A stretch of 33,757 bases of DNA. Source: Desulfamplus sp. Lineage in GTDB: Bacteria; Desulfobacterota; Desulfobacteria; Desulfobacterales; Desulfobacteraceae. Location of the stretch: positions 1 through 33,757 of the forward strand of contig JADFZJ010000039.1 of the NCBI GenBank assembly GCA_015232555.1, written 5' to 3'. The notes under the pieces are model-generated. The model was given only the letters and a program-made list of their open reading frames with translations. It did not search any database and was not told where the DNA came from. The translations under genes were made by a program, and so were the position numbers. Shown one piece after another: positions 1-10,200 of this stretch (positions within the stretch are counted from its first letter, which is position 1; every line of letters begins with the position of its first letter).

Positions 1-309
<309 letters not shown>

Positions 310-399
310 TTATTTATAATAAACTTAAGTTTAAACGTTTTACTGCTGATATATTTAGAGATATTTACTGCATCAGATTGATAAGCTAATAAAGTTTAA

Positions 400-515
400 T
401 CCGGTGGCAATGGCAGAGAGGTCACACCCGTTTCCATCCCGAACACGGAAGTTAAGCTCTTTAGCGCTGATGGTACTGCATGGGAGTCTGTGTGGGAGAG
501 TAGGACGCTGCCGGA
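400..515 (+). rRNA. rrf: 5S ribosomal RNA
   Basis: The ends CCGGTGGC and GCTGCCGG pair to form helix I, and the interior holds the conserved CATCCCGAACACGGAAGTTAAG block of loops B/C. The length of about 115 nt is normal. It follows the 23S gene by about 90 nt, the usual rrn order, and no tRNA is visible between or after them. Confidence 0.96.
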
Positions 516-535
516 TTATCTATTTTTATATTTAT

Positions 536-582
536 AAAAAGCCCTGAGATGAAGTCTATTATACTTCATCTCAGGGCTTTTT
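536..582 (+). terminator. Rho-independent terminator of the rRNA operon
   Basis: Two 20-base arms pair perfectly: 536-555 (AAAAAGCCCTGAGATGAAGT) with 563-582, around a 7-nt loop. The right arm runs into a T tract. It sits 20 nt after the 5S gene. The flanking A and T runs make it usable in both directions. Confidence 0.93.
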
Positions 583-585
583 TTG

Positions 586-684
586 TTTCTTCTTTCTTGG
601 TTTTTCCGATAATTCTTTCACATTCGCTACTTTATGAGCTGCCGCATTATCACATATTACAACATCACCACTTTTTAACTCCGG
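586..684 (-). pseudogene. IS630-family transposase remnant
   Basis: Read on the minus strand from 684 to 586, the sequence gives an open 33-codon stretch starting PELKSGDVVICDNAAAHKVA and ending in EKPRKKK. In IS630/Tc1-type transposases the segment GDVV-x-x-DN-x-x-AHK carries the second catalytic aspartate of the DDE triad. No start codon, no first Asp and no third acidic residue are present, so this is a small fossil. It abuts the rRNA terminator and is followed by a second transposase-like scrap on the other strand. Confidence 0.7.
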
Positions 685-689
685 AACTA

Positions 690-860
690 AATATTACATC
701 TGACAAGGACACCAAATATCAGGCAATTCGGAAAACCCTAGCAGCCAGAAAAAAATTTTTTCATGACTTTACCACATTAACAAAATACCTTTTCTTTAAT
801 AGCTGGGAGCACCTCATGAACTTTATTTTCGAACAACTCAAAATCCCTAAAACAGGATAA
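690..860 (+). pseudogene. Probable transposase C-terminal remnant
   Basis: The frame ending at the TAA at 858-860 encodes a tail with the segments RKTLAARKKFFHDFTTLTKY and FNSWEHLMNFIFEQL. Basic and aromatic tails of this kind are common at the C-terminus of DDE-type transposases, but I cannot name the family. The reading frame is open back to an ATG at 549. That upstream part overlaps the rRNA terminator and the antisense IS630 fragment, so a real 103-residue gene starting there is unlikely. No ribosome-binding site is visible. Confidence 0.35.
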
Positions 861-898
861 TTTTTCAAATTTAGAATTGTGGCAAAATTGCGAAACTG

Positions 899-927
899 TT
901 GACAAGGTTTTTTCTGTGTTTTAAACA
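899..927 (+). promoter_or_regulatory. Candidate sigma-70 promoter for dapL-moeA
   Basis: A perfect -35 hexamer TTGACA (899-904) is followed after 17 nt by TAAACA (922-927), a poor -10 match (3 of 6). It is about 80 nt before the dapL start, in AT-rich sequence. A GGGAAGG Shine-Dalgarno-like stretch at 993-999 precedes the dapL ATG. Confidence 0.35.
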
Positions 928-1009
928 TGTTCGATAAAATAGATTAAGATTATCGTAATAAATATCAAACAATATAAAACTTATAAATAATAGGGAAGGG
1001 TAATCAACC

Positions 1010-2260
1010 ATGATCAAAGCCAATACACACTACAGCAAACTTAACGCTTCATATCTTTTTTCTGATATTGCCAAACGAGTCTCAAAATTTCAGTCAGAGA
1101 ACCCTGATAGAAAGATTATCCGTCTTGGAATAGGTGATGTTACAAGAGCTTTACCTGATGCCTGCATAAAAGGGTTTCAGCAGGGAGTTTCTGAGATGGC
1201 AAACGATGCTACTTTTAAGGGATACGGACCAGAACAGGGTTATCAATTCTTACGTGAAAAGATTGCAAAATATGATTTTAAGTCAATAGGTGCTGATATT
1301 GAAGCAGATGAGGTCTTTGTAAGTGATGGTGCAAAGTGCGATACTGGTAATTTTCAGGAACTTTTTGCATCAGATATTAAAATTGCTATTCCTGATCCTG
1401 TTTATCCTGTTTATCTTGATACCAATGTAATGGCTGGTAGAACAGGAAAATTTGCAGATGGCAGATATGAGGGCATTATCTATTTAGATTGCACCAAAGA
1501 GAATAATTTTCTTCCCAAACTTCCTGACACCCTGGTTGACCTTATATACCTCTGTTTTCCAAACAACCCGACCGGCACGACAATCACAAAAGCAGAGCTT
1601 AAAAAATGGGTCGATTATGCCAAAGAGACAAAGGCTTTAATTCTATTTGATGCAGCTTATGAAGCCTTTATCCGTGATGAGTCTCTACCACACTCAATTT
1701 ACGAGATTGAAGGGGCAAAAGAGGTGGCTGTTGAGTTTAGAAGTTTTTCCAAAACAGCAGGATTTACAGGCACACGTTGCGGATACACGGTTGTTCCAAA
1801 AGAGTGTATGATTTTTGACGAAGATGGAAACACAATCTCACTTCATGCTTTATGGCACAGACGACAGAGCACTAAATTTAACGGAGTATCCTACCCTGTG
1901 CAGAAGGCTGCAGAAGCTATCTACTCAGAAGAGGGTCGTATTCAGATTAAAGCACTTGCATCATACTATCTTAAAAACGCTGAATTAATAAGAATTTCCA
2001 TGTCAGAACTTGGATTTAAGTTTGTGGGTGGTGATAACTCACCGTATATCTGGATTGATGGAAACGGCAGGGATTCTTGGGAATTTTTTGATATGCTTCT
2101 TACAAAGGCTGGCGTTGTCTGTACCCCTGGAGCAGGTTTCGGAAAATGTGGACAGGGATATATCAGGATCAGTGCATTTAACAGCCGTGAAAATGTGGAA
2201 CAGGCAATGCTTCGTATTGGTGAAGCGTTGGGTGGGGACTCTGCTGCGGGGTTAAAATGA
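1010..2260 (+). CDS. dapL: LL-diaminopimelate aminotransferase
   Basis: A 416-residue PLP-dependent class I/II aminotransferase. DapL converts tetrahydrodipicolinate and glutamate to LL-diaminopimelate in one step, feeding lysine and peptidoglycan synthesis in the cytoplasm. The N-terminus ([13 protein letters not shown]) and the segment [12 protein letters not shown]-like at about 106-116 are characteristic of this family, as are FPNNPTGTT (183-191) and the Schiff-base lysine in [11 protein letters not shown] (Lys248). Length is normal for DapL (about 410). The ATG follows a GGGAAGG ribosome-binding site by about 10 nt. Its stop overlaps the moeA start in an ATGA, so the two are translationally coupled although the pathways are unrelated. 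Unlike five other housekeeping genes here, it carries no low-complexity insertion. Confidence 0.95.
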   Translation: MIKANTHYSKLNASYLFSDIAKRVSKFQSENPDRKIIRLGIGDVTRALPDACIKGFQQGVSEMANDATFKGYGPEQGYQFLREKIAKYDFKSIGADIEADEVFVSDGAKCDTGNFQELFASDIKIAIPDPVYPVYLDTNVMAGRTGKFADGRYEGIIYLDCTKENNFLPKLPDTLVDLIYLCFPNNPTGTTITKAELKKWVDYAKETKALILFDAAYEAFIRDESLPHSIYEIEGAKEVAVEFRSFSKTAGFTGTRCGYTVVPKECMIFDEDGNTISLHALWHRRQSTKFNGVSYPVQKAAEAIYSEEGRIQIKALASYYLKNAELIRISMSELGFKFVGGDNSPYIWIDGNGRDSWEFFDMLLTKAGVVCTPGAGFGKCGQGYIRISAFNSRENVEQAMLRIGEALGGDSAAGLK

Positions 2261-3750
2261 ACCACTTTTTCAGGGTAAAAACATTGGAACAAGTAATGAC
2301 ATTAGTTCCAATATTTCCTACCGTGGGCATTGAGACAGTTCATATTTCCAAGGCATATTTCCGCGTCCTTGCTACAGATATAAATGCGGATCAGGATATT
2401 CCGGGTTTTAGGAGAGCCACAATGGATGGTTATGCTGTCCATTCTGGTTCAACTTTTGGTGCATCTGAATCCAATCCAGCATGGCTTACTGTAACTGGTT
2501 CTATTTTAATGGGAGATGTGCCAGAGTTCTCTATTCAATCAGGACAGGCTGCAAAAATCTCAACTGGCGGTATGCTGCCTGATGGTGCTGACAGTGTGGT
2601 AATGGTCGAACACACTGAATCTGTTAATAGTGGCTCTGTGAAAAATAGTGAAACGGTAGAGCACAGTGGAAAAGGGGAAAACTGCGGCATTGTAGAGGAT
2701 AATGGAACAGTAGAGATTTATAAAAGCGTTCCCCCTCTTCAAAATATGATTGACAAGGATGAAGATTTCAAAAAAGGGGAGAAGATTCTTAAAGCAGGCA
2801 CACTTTTAAGACCGCAAGAAATTGGTCTTGCTGCTGCACTTGGAATATGTGAATTGCCTGTTTACAAGATTCCAAAGGTGGGGATAATCTCCACAGGCGA
2901 TGAGATTGTGCCGATTGATAAAACACCGTCGATGGGTAAAATAAGAGACATAAACTCACATACACTTGCAGGACTTATAATTGAGGCTGGTGCTGAACCA
3001 ATTCAATACGGTATTATTAAAGATAACGAACAAGCGTTGTTTGATATGTGTAAAAAAGCACTTTATGAAACTGACATGGTACTTATTTCTGGCGGTAGCT
3101 CTGTCGGCACCCGTGATTTTACAGTAAATGTCCTCTCTTCATTGAAAGATACAGAGATTTTGGTGCATGGAATATCAATAAGTCCGGGTAAACCCACCAT
3201 TCTTGGGAAATCCTTTTTGGCTCAAGATAGTTCTTTTAACACTACCCTTGTTAAAAACGAGTTAATATCTGAATCCGGAATAAAACCGATTTGGGGGCTG
3301 CCGGGTCATGTTGTATCTGCAATGGTTGTGTTCAAGGTTGTAGTAGCACCATTTTTAAATAAGATAAGAGGCTTGGCAATTTGTAGTGATGATTTTGAAG
3401 CAGAAAATAGAGGTACAAAAAGCAAAGCCGCATCTTCATTAGAAAATATAAAAATTCCTGCAACACTTACAAGAAATGTTGCATCAGCTCAAGGCAGAAC
3501 CGATTTTATCAGGGTAAAACTTTTTAGAAAATTTGATGTAACCTCAAACAATAAAAGCGAAAAAAAGAGTATCTCAAAAGATGGTTGCTTAAAATATAAA
3601 TATGAGCTTTTCGCGGAACCAATTTTAGGCAAATCTGGACTTATCAGAACAATGGTCATGGCTGATGGTCTGCTTGAGATTGGTGAAAATGTTGAAGGTT
3701 TAGAAAAAGGAGAGTTAGTTTATATTATACCTCTTCGAGCTTTTTTGTAA
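2257..3750 (+). CDS. moeA: Molybdopterin molybdenumtransferase
   Basis: A 497-residue MoeA, which inserts molybdate into adenylylated molybdopterin in the last step of molybdenum cofactor synthesis. Visible family blocks in order: ATMDGYAV (54-61), [21 protein letters not shown] (about 101-121), [42 protein letters not shown] and [10 protein letters not shown] (usually GLPGNPVSA). The usual length is about 400. Much of the excess is an insertion at about residues 122-150 built of degenerate 6-codon repeats ([20 protein letters not shown]), plus a second polar stretch near the C-terminus. The start overlaps the dapL stop by 4 bp. The 3' end overlaps the convergent pyrF by 26 bp. Confidence 0.92.
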   Translation: MNHFFRVKTLEQVMTLVPIFPTVGIETVHISKAYFRVLATDINADQDIPGFRRATMDGYAVHSGSTFGASESNPAWLTVTGSILMGDVPEFSIQSGQAAKISTGGMLPDGADSVVMVEHTESVNSGSVKNSETVEHSGKGENCGIVEDNGTVEIYKSVPPLQNMIDKDEDFKKGEKILKAGTLLRPQEIGLAAALGICELPVYKIPKVGIISTGDEIVPIDKTPSMGKIRDINSHTLAGLIIEAGAEPIQYGIIKDNEQALFDMCKKALYETDMVLISGGSSVGTRDFTVNVLSSLKDTEILVHGISISPGKPTILGKSFLAQDSSFNTTLVKNELISESGIKPIWGLPGHVVSAMVVFKVVVAPFLNKIRGLAICSDDFEAENRGTKSKAASSLENIKIPATLTRNVASAQGRTDFIRVKLFRKFDVTSNNKSEKKSISKDGCLKYKYELFAEPILGKSGLIRTMVMADGLLEIGENVEGLEKGELVYIIPLRAFL

Positions 3751-4546
3751 TTTTTTCGATTTCTTGATCAATCTCATACGCAATTTCTTCTGCAGCCAAA
3801 GCAGGATCAGCCGCTGTTTTAATGGGTCTACCCACAACAATAAGGTCTGCTCCTGCTTTGACCGCCATTGCTGGTGTAGTGATACGCTTTTGATCATCGA
3901 CAATTTGTTTTTGATTATAATTTATTTTATCATAATTTAACTCACCAATATTAGCGTTGTGTTCTTGTAATTTATTTGTAGTTAATAACCATGCTGGTCT
4001 TATTCCGGGAGTTACTGCCATGAAATCTTTTCCAAACCTTGACTTAATTAACTCCACCTCCAGCCCTGAACAGACAACTCCGCAGCACCCTGCATCGTAT
4101 GCCATCTGTGCCCGTTTTATAACAAGTGCCTTGATATCATCTACATAGATATCCTTAAAACCAGATGCTTCAATTACTGATGCATCATGGTCAGTAAGCA
4201 CAGTGACTCCAAGAACCCCAACACCATCCCCCCCTTTTACAGCCATTTCCAACATTTTTTGTGACGATGAACAATGAACCGTAACCAGATCAACTCCAAG
4301 TTCTGCCGCTCGCTCCATGACTCTTTTTACTGTCTCTGAAATATCATGGAACTTTAAATCAAGAAAAATACCCGCATCACTCAAATCTTTGATTCTTCTT
4401 ATAATATCAGGTCCAGTCTGGATAAAGAGTTCTAAACCTATTTTGAACATTCCAACCTTGCCATTGAGTATATTGACATATTTTTCAGCTTCATCGGCTG
4501 AGGTAACATCAAGAGCAAAAACAATATAATCTTTTCCTTTTTTCAT
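3725..4546 (-). CDS. pyrF: Orotidine 5'-phosphate decarboxylase
   Basis: A 273-residue OMP decarboxylase, the last step of UMP synthesis. The catalytic D-x-K-x-x-D motif is intact in FLDLKFHDI (Asp63, Lys65, Asp68). The phosphate-binding segments VTPGIRP (178-184) and IVVGRPI (236-242) are present. Family members are usually about 235-240 residues. The excess is an insertion of about 30 residues rich in N, K, Q and Y (about 186-215) between GIRP and DDQKRI, at the mobile phosphate-gripper loop. It is the last gene on the minus strand after the CHAT gene (66-bp gap). Its tail overlaps moeA, so no separate terminator is possible between them. The ribosome-binding site is weak. Confidence 0.94.
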   Translation of the reverse strand: MKKGKDYIVFALDVTSADEAEKYVNILNGKVGMFKIGLELFIQTGPDIIRRIKDLSDAGIFLDLKFHDISETVKRVMERAAELGVDLVTVHCSSSQKMLEMAVKGGDGVGVLGVTVLTDHDASVIEASGFKDIYVDDIKALVIKRAQMAYDAGCCGVVCSGLEVELIKSRFGKDFMAVTPGIRPAWLLTTNKLQEHNANIGELNYDKINYNQKQIVDDQKRITTPAMAVKAGADLIVVGRPIKTAADPALAAEEIAYEIDQEIEKITKKLEEV

Positions 4547-4612
4547 CTGTAGTTCTCACTTTTCATTAAATTTATTCAGTAAGATAAATATTCTTTGTAT
4601 ATGAATATCAGT

Positions 4613-7138
4613 TTACAACCAATTTCCCACAAGAATAAACGCAGACCAGTAAAACGGGTGGTTAAAATCTTTGGTATTGATAAGTTCAATCTGTGCCTTC
4701 TGAAGGGCTTTAGCTTTTGATATATCTGAACTGCTCAGATGTCTGTAAAAAGACGATAACAGCAGTTGAGTTGCAGTGTCAGATACAGGCCACAATGAGC
4801 CAAGCACGCTTCTGGCACCAGATTTTAGTGCAACACCAGAAAGACCAAGAGGAGAGCGGTCATCGCCTTCAGCAGTCTGGCAAGCACTTAAAGTTAGAAG
4901 CTCAACCGGCAGATCGACAAACTGCTTTGGTTTGATATACTCTTCAAGAAGGTTCATGTTAAGGAGCTTATCATAGGTCATAATAAAATTTTCCTCTGGA
5001 CTTCCACCAAAAAAGCCATGAGATGCAACATGTACTATTCTGTAGTTCTGGTCTTTAATTTCACCTGAAAAACGGTCACGGAGAAATTCTCTGTTCATAA
5101 GTTTCTGTCCATGAAGATTTTTTGACAGCTCTGCAATCTCTTTATCAACTCCTGGAAGCTCAAGCAGCTCTCTGACCTTTTCTACAGCCTCTTTATTCTC
5201 TTTTGTTGCAATATCAGACTTTTCTGTTTGCTTAACACTTTCTTCTGTTTGATTACTATTTTCAGGTTTAACTGTTTCAGACGCAGATGCCTTTTCAACT
5301 GCTGGTGCATCTTGTTTAATTGATATTCCTCTAATTTTCCTGTTCGTGCCAGACGCCTCTATCTTTGTCAGTTGATTCCATAAATTTATAGGCAAATCTA
5401 ACACCACAGGACCAGGTTTGCTTACCCCTGCAAGAAGCGTATTTCTTTCACCTTCTGGCAGAGGTGATGGATCAAGTAGAGTAAGAGCGGGTTCTATTAC
5501 CACAGCATATTTTTGACCAAGAAATTTTTCACCTGTCCAAAGTGCCGCAAGTGGAATCATACGAAACACACCGTCAGGAACAACTACCAGAGTATCCACA
5601 TTCTGACCGTCAAGAGTCGATTGAAGAGGTTCAATCACCCATCCATAAACCTTTTTGCCAAGCTCTTCGTGAAAAAGCGAATTTCTAAGATTTGCAGCAA
5701 GCTGGGTAACAGTCTGCTCAAGATCATCTTTTCTTACATCGCTTGTTTTACGGTAAAGTGTGCCGCCTATATCTGCTAAAAGCTCTAATCGGTCAGGCAG
5801 AATAACAGGATAAATCACAGCAGTTGAACCAGATAAAGACTGAATTTCATGTTTCATAGCATCAATGCACGGGTCTTTAAAATAGTCCTGAAGCTCTGAC
5901 TGTTTAATGCTCTCTACAGCCTGCTGTGCCTGCCTTAAAAGCTGCTGCTGTTCCTGTCTATCTTGAACTACGCCGGACTCTTTTAGCAGCATATCTGCAA
6001 GACCTGTATATATCGGCGATAGCGTCTGTCTAAAAGATGAGCAGCCCCTGTTGTCTATTACTGGCATATCCTGACGTATTGCTTCAACATGAAACAAAGC
6101 TCTCTTATATGCAGCTATAGCTTTTCGCTGCCCAACCTCATTTCTCTCTTCTGCTTGACGTTTCAGAAGTCTTCCCCACTGCCACTCCCACTGAACAAGA
6201 AGATCATGAGCTTGAACCATCAAGGCAGATTCAACCGCCTGTTCAGTAAGCGTAATTGCCTCTGAAATCCTGCCGCGGCTCTCATACAAACCACCAAGCT
6301 CGCCAGACGCTGTTGAGATAAGCCTCTGATCTTTTAAAGTGCGTGCAATTTCAAGAGCTTGATTTAAAAGAGGATAACGCAAACTATCTGCCTCTGGTCC
6401 AGGCTCTTTTGCCGAATACTCTGAAGCAATCTCAAGCAACAGCCTTGCCTTTTCATGCAGAGAGGTTACCTGAGCGGCAAGCTCTTCTGCCTTGTTAAGA
6501 TGGGTAAAAGCGAGATGCTTATCATCAACAACAGATGCAATATTTCTATGAATAGTTGCAGCAAGAGCAAGGTCGCTTTTTTCAATATATCCAAGAGCTT
6601 TTGTATAAAAATTTAGAGCTTCATCTTTTCTGTTCTGACCAGCAACAACATTGCCAAGATGGTTGGCACACACGGCAGACAGGGCAGGGTAGGGTGATGA
6701 ACTTTGCTGGCTGCTGCTCATAAGCCTCTCTGATTGTTGAAGAGCCTCTCTGAGCAGACTCTCTGCTGTTTTTGCATCTTGCATTAAAAAATGTATATAT
6801 CCTAAAGATTGAGTAGCAAGAACATCTAAAAAATCAGGTTTATGTGGTTTAATCTTTTTTATCTCTTCAATAGCTGCTTTAAAATCAGCATGAGCATCAG
6901 GATAATATCCAAGCAATCGATACATTTCTCCTCTTTTTACAAGAAGTTCTGCCTTATGCCTGCCGTCAGCTTTATCGATTGACTGACTCAGCTTTGTAAT
7001 TTCTTCAGCAGACGCATCAACTTTACTTAAACCACCATCACCAGAAGATAGAGAATATGAGGGATATATAAATTGGCTAAAGTTGCAAATCAACATACTG
7101 GTAATTAGTGCTAACCAAAATACAGAGCGGTTTTTCAT
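4613..7138 (-). CDS. Exported TPR-CHAT domain protease
   Basis: An 841-residue protein with an N-terminal signal peptide (hydrophobic core at about 6-18), a TPR-like helical array at roughly 60-420, and a C-terminal CHAT domain (about 520-841). CHAT domains are caspase-like clan CD peptidases. Both catalytic residues are visible: His707 in VHVASHG and Cys753 in LLTLSACQTAEGD, followed by the typical GLSGVALKSGARSVLGSLWPV. It should therefore be active and outside the cytoplasm. A charged, low-complexity segment (about 605-655, rich in E, K, T and S) interrupts the CHAT domain. It is the last gene of the TPS operon, 108 bp after the tpsA stop, with a strong AAGGAG site. CHAT proteins often neighbour TPS adhesins (recollection, not checked). 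The substrate is unknown; the adhesin next door is a guess. Confidence 0.88.
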   Translation of the reverse strand: MKNRSVFWLALITSMLICNFSQFIYPSYSLSSGDGGLSKVDASAEEITKLSQSIDKADGRHKAELLVKRGEMYRLLGYYPDAHADFKAAIEEIKKIKPHKPDFLDVLATQSLGYIHFLMQDAKTAESLLREALQQSERLMSSSQQSSSPYPALSAVCANHLGNVVAGQNRKDEALNFYTKALGYIEKSDLALAATIHRNIASVVDDKHLAFTHLNKAEELAAQVTSLHEKARLLLEIASEYSAKEPGPEADSLRYPLLNQALEIARTLKDQRLISTASGELGGLYESRGRISEAITLTEQAVESALMVQAHDLLVQWEWQWGRLLKRQAEERNEVGQRKAIAAYKRALFHVEAIRQDMPVIDNRGCSSFRQTLSPIYTGLADMLLKESGVVQDRQEQQQLLRQAQQAVESIKQSELQDYFKDPCIDAMKHEIQSLSGSTAVIYPVILPDRLELLADIGGTLYRKTSDVRKDDLEQTVTQLAANLRNSLFHEELGKKVYGWVIEPLQSTLDGQNVDTLVVVPDGVFRMIPLAALWTGEKFLGQKYAVVIEPALTLLDPSPLPEGERNTLLAGVSKPGPVVLDLPINLWNQLTKIEASGTNRKIRGISIKQDAPAVEKASASETVKPENSNQTEESVKQTEKSDIATKENKEAVEKVRELLELPGVDKEIAELSKNLHGQKLMNREFLRDRFSGEIKDQNYRIVHVASHGFFGGSPEENFIMTYDKLLNMNLLEEYIKPKQFVDLPVELLTLSACQTAEGDDRSPLGLSGVALKSGARSVLGSLWPVSDTATQLLLSSFYRHLSSSDISKAKALQKAQIELINTKDFNHPFYWSAFILVGNWL

Positions 7139-7177
7139 TTTAATTTTCTCCTTAAAATTTGTCTATTCTTTATTGAA

Positions 7178-7205
7178 GTAGAGAGGCTTTGTTGTGCGTC
7201 TCTAC
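7178..7205. repeat. GTAGAGA hairpin repeat between tpsA and CHAT gene
   Basis: The arms GTAGAGA (7178-7184) and TCTCTAC (7199-7205) pair perfectly around a 14-nt loop. The minus-strand half GTAGAGACGCACAA resembles the dispersed GTAGAGACGC...GCGTCTCTAC hairpins found in cyanobacterial and some proteobacterial genomes (recollection). A half-copy, TGCGTCTCTA, occurs near 28195. It may act as a weak intercistronic stem. Confidence 0.5.
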
Positions 7206-7246
7206 TGAATTTAAATACAAACATTTTCATCAGACTGATTTTTCAA

Positions 7247-10200
7247 TTATTTTTTCCTCTTCTGCTCTTCATACCTCAAAAACTCTTCTAATCTCTCGTC
7301 AGTGATGAAAATTGATGATGGTTCTGAGAGCATCGGAGGGATTCCGCCTCTGCCGCCGCGGGTCAGACGGCTTGCCTTTTTTGTGCCGATAAAACGACAA
7401 TAATTTTCTGCCATCTCAACAGGCTTTGCAGTTTTAGAATCTGCATTTATAATTGAAGCTCCAATATTAATTGGAACTGTGGGAGATTTAATATCATCAT
7501 TTTTCGGGTTGCCCTCTGGTGCTGCTGCCTGAATTATGTTTCTCTTGCTGCCTGCTTGAAACTGCTGAATCTCATCGCCCCCGATTTCAAGAGTTGCATC
7601 ACTCTCTTTAAGCAGCCTGTCGGCATTTATGGTTATCCGTCCGCCTGTTCCACCTTTTGCTTTGCTGTTTGCCTGAATAAAGCCGTTCTGCATAACAAGA
7701 ATATCAGCAGGATCAGCCTCATCATTTATATTTATATTTCCGCCGTCTCCATTTGTGCCTTCAACTGATGTGGTAATTAGACCATCATGGAGATAGATGG
7801 TATCAGAATTGATGTTGATGTCGCTGGCGGGAACGTTTTGGGTGCTTTCGGAGGTTATTTTTGATTCGCTTTCAACGGTCAGTCGTTTAGTGTTTAGGGT
7901 GATGGATTGTTCAGGCATATCGGCAAGTTTTTCTTCGGGAAGGGTTTGGTATGCATCAATAGAAATTTCACTTCCATTAATTAGATTTACTGAATCTGCG
8001 TTTATTGAGATATTACCTACATAGCCTTGCGAATCTTTATTGGCACGGCTTGCAATACCGTTAAAATACTTAGTTCCTTGACCGTCAATTTTTATATCAG
8101 CAGCATTAACAACTACATTACCTGCATTACCTTTTGCAGAGGTGTTGCTTGTTGTTTCACCACCATTAACTATTTCAAATAAACCAGCTGCTGCTATTTC
8201 TATATCTCCAGCTTTTCCTTCAGAGCCTGTCTCAGCGTTGGTTGCAATTCTTGTATAAACGGTACTTCCCTGCCCATCAATCTTAATATTGCCGGCATTG
8301 ACTTTTACATTACCTGCATCTCCTTTTGACTTTGTGCTGCTTGATATTTCAGCCCCATTAATCAATTCAAGCAGATCTGCTGCTGTTATCTCTATTGTTC
8401 CTGCATTGCCTTCGGAATTTTTTTCAGCATTGCTTGATATTCTCGTATAATAGTCGCTTCCTTGCCCATCAATCTTCATACTGCCAGCATTAACAAATAT
8501 ATTTCCTGCTTTTCCTTTTGACTCTGTATTACTTGATATTTGAGCTTCATTAATTAATTCAAGTAAATTAGCTGCGGTTATCTTTATTGTACCAGCATTA
8601 CCTCCAGAACCTGTTGCAGCACGACTTGAAATGCCAGTAAGAGAGCTGTCTCCTTTGCCACTAATTTTCATATTATTTGCATTCACTACAATATTACCAG
8701 CATTACCTTTTGCAAAAGTATCACTTGTTATCTGACCGCCATTAAGTAGTTCAAGTAATCCAGCTACCGTTACTTCTATTGTTCCTGCATTGCCTTCCGA
8801 ACCCTTCTTTGCACGACTTGCAATATCGTTAACATATTTTGTTCCTTGACCGTCAATTTTCATATTACCAGCTTTAACTTTAATATCTCCTGCATTGCCT
8901 TTTGCTGATGTGTCGGTTGTTATTTCGCCTCCATTTAAAATTTCAAGCAGCTTTGATATTGTTATCTTTATATCTCCAGCATCTCCTTCAGAACCTTTTT
9001 CTGCATTACTTGAGACTCTGACATAATAATCACTATTTTCTCCATCAATTTTCATATTTTCCGAATTAATAGTTACGCTGCCAGCATTACCTTTTGAAAA
9101 TGTGCTGCTTGATATTTGTGCATTATTAATCAAACCAATATTATCAGCCGTAACTTGGAGGTTTCCCGCATTACCTTTTGAATAGGTATCGCTTGTTATT
9201 CGACCGCCATTAAGTAGTTCAAGTAATCCAGCTACTGCTATTTCTATATCTCCAGCCTTTCCTTCAGAATCTTTTTCAGCGTTAGTTACAATTCTTGTAT
9301 AATATTTGCTTCCTTGACTATTAATTTTAATATTGCCAGCATTGACTTTTACATTGCCACCATCTCCTTTTGAGCTTGTGCTACTTGATATTTGACCACC
9401 GTTAATCAGCTCAAGGAGATTATTTACGATTATTGACACTGTACCAGCATTTCCTTCTGAGCCAGTAAAAGCATCGCTTCTGATACCAGTAAACTTGATA
9501 CTGTCTTGCCTATCAACTTTAACATTGCCAGCGTTGATTTTAACGCTTCCCGCATCTCCTTTTGCAAAGGTACTGCTTGATATTTCACCGCCATTAAGCA
9601 ATTCAAGCAATTCAGTTACAGTGATTTCCACTACACCAGCGTTACCTTCGGAGTTTTTATCTTGAGTAGAGCTTAAAACTCCAGTGGGATCACTATTATC
9701 ATGCCTAATAATTCTCATATTAGCAGCGTTGATTTTAACACCCCCGGCGTTTCCTTTTGAAATTGTGTTACTTGATATTATACCACCATTAAGTAATTCG
9801 AGAAGACCAGCAACTGTTATTTCTACTTTACCTGCGTTACCCGCAGATTTAGACTCAGCACTACTGAAAACACCAGTAACATTTCCTTTTCCGTCAATTT
9901 TCATATTACCAGCTGTAATATTAACATTATCAGCATTGCCTTTTCCAAATGTCCCACTTGCTATTTGTGCGCCATTAAGCAACTCAAGAAGACCAGAGAT
10001 GTTTATTGTTACTTTACCAGCGTTGCCTTCGGTATCTGTGCCTCTAACATCACTTGCAATGCCTGTAAAAATATCCTTTATACTCTCCTCCCTATAAATT
10101 TTCATATTAGCAGATTTGATATTTAAACTTCCCGCATCTCCTTTTGATAATGTACTACTTAATATTTGACCGCCATTAAGCAACTCAAACATTTCAGATA

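Noticed and set aside
549-860. A 103-residue plus-strand gene after the 5S rRNA
   Set aside because: Its first codons lie in the rRNA terminator, there is no ribosome-binding site, and the first half is antisense to an IS630 fragment. Only the tail looks like a gene remnant.
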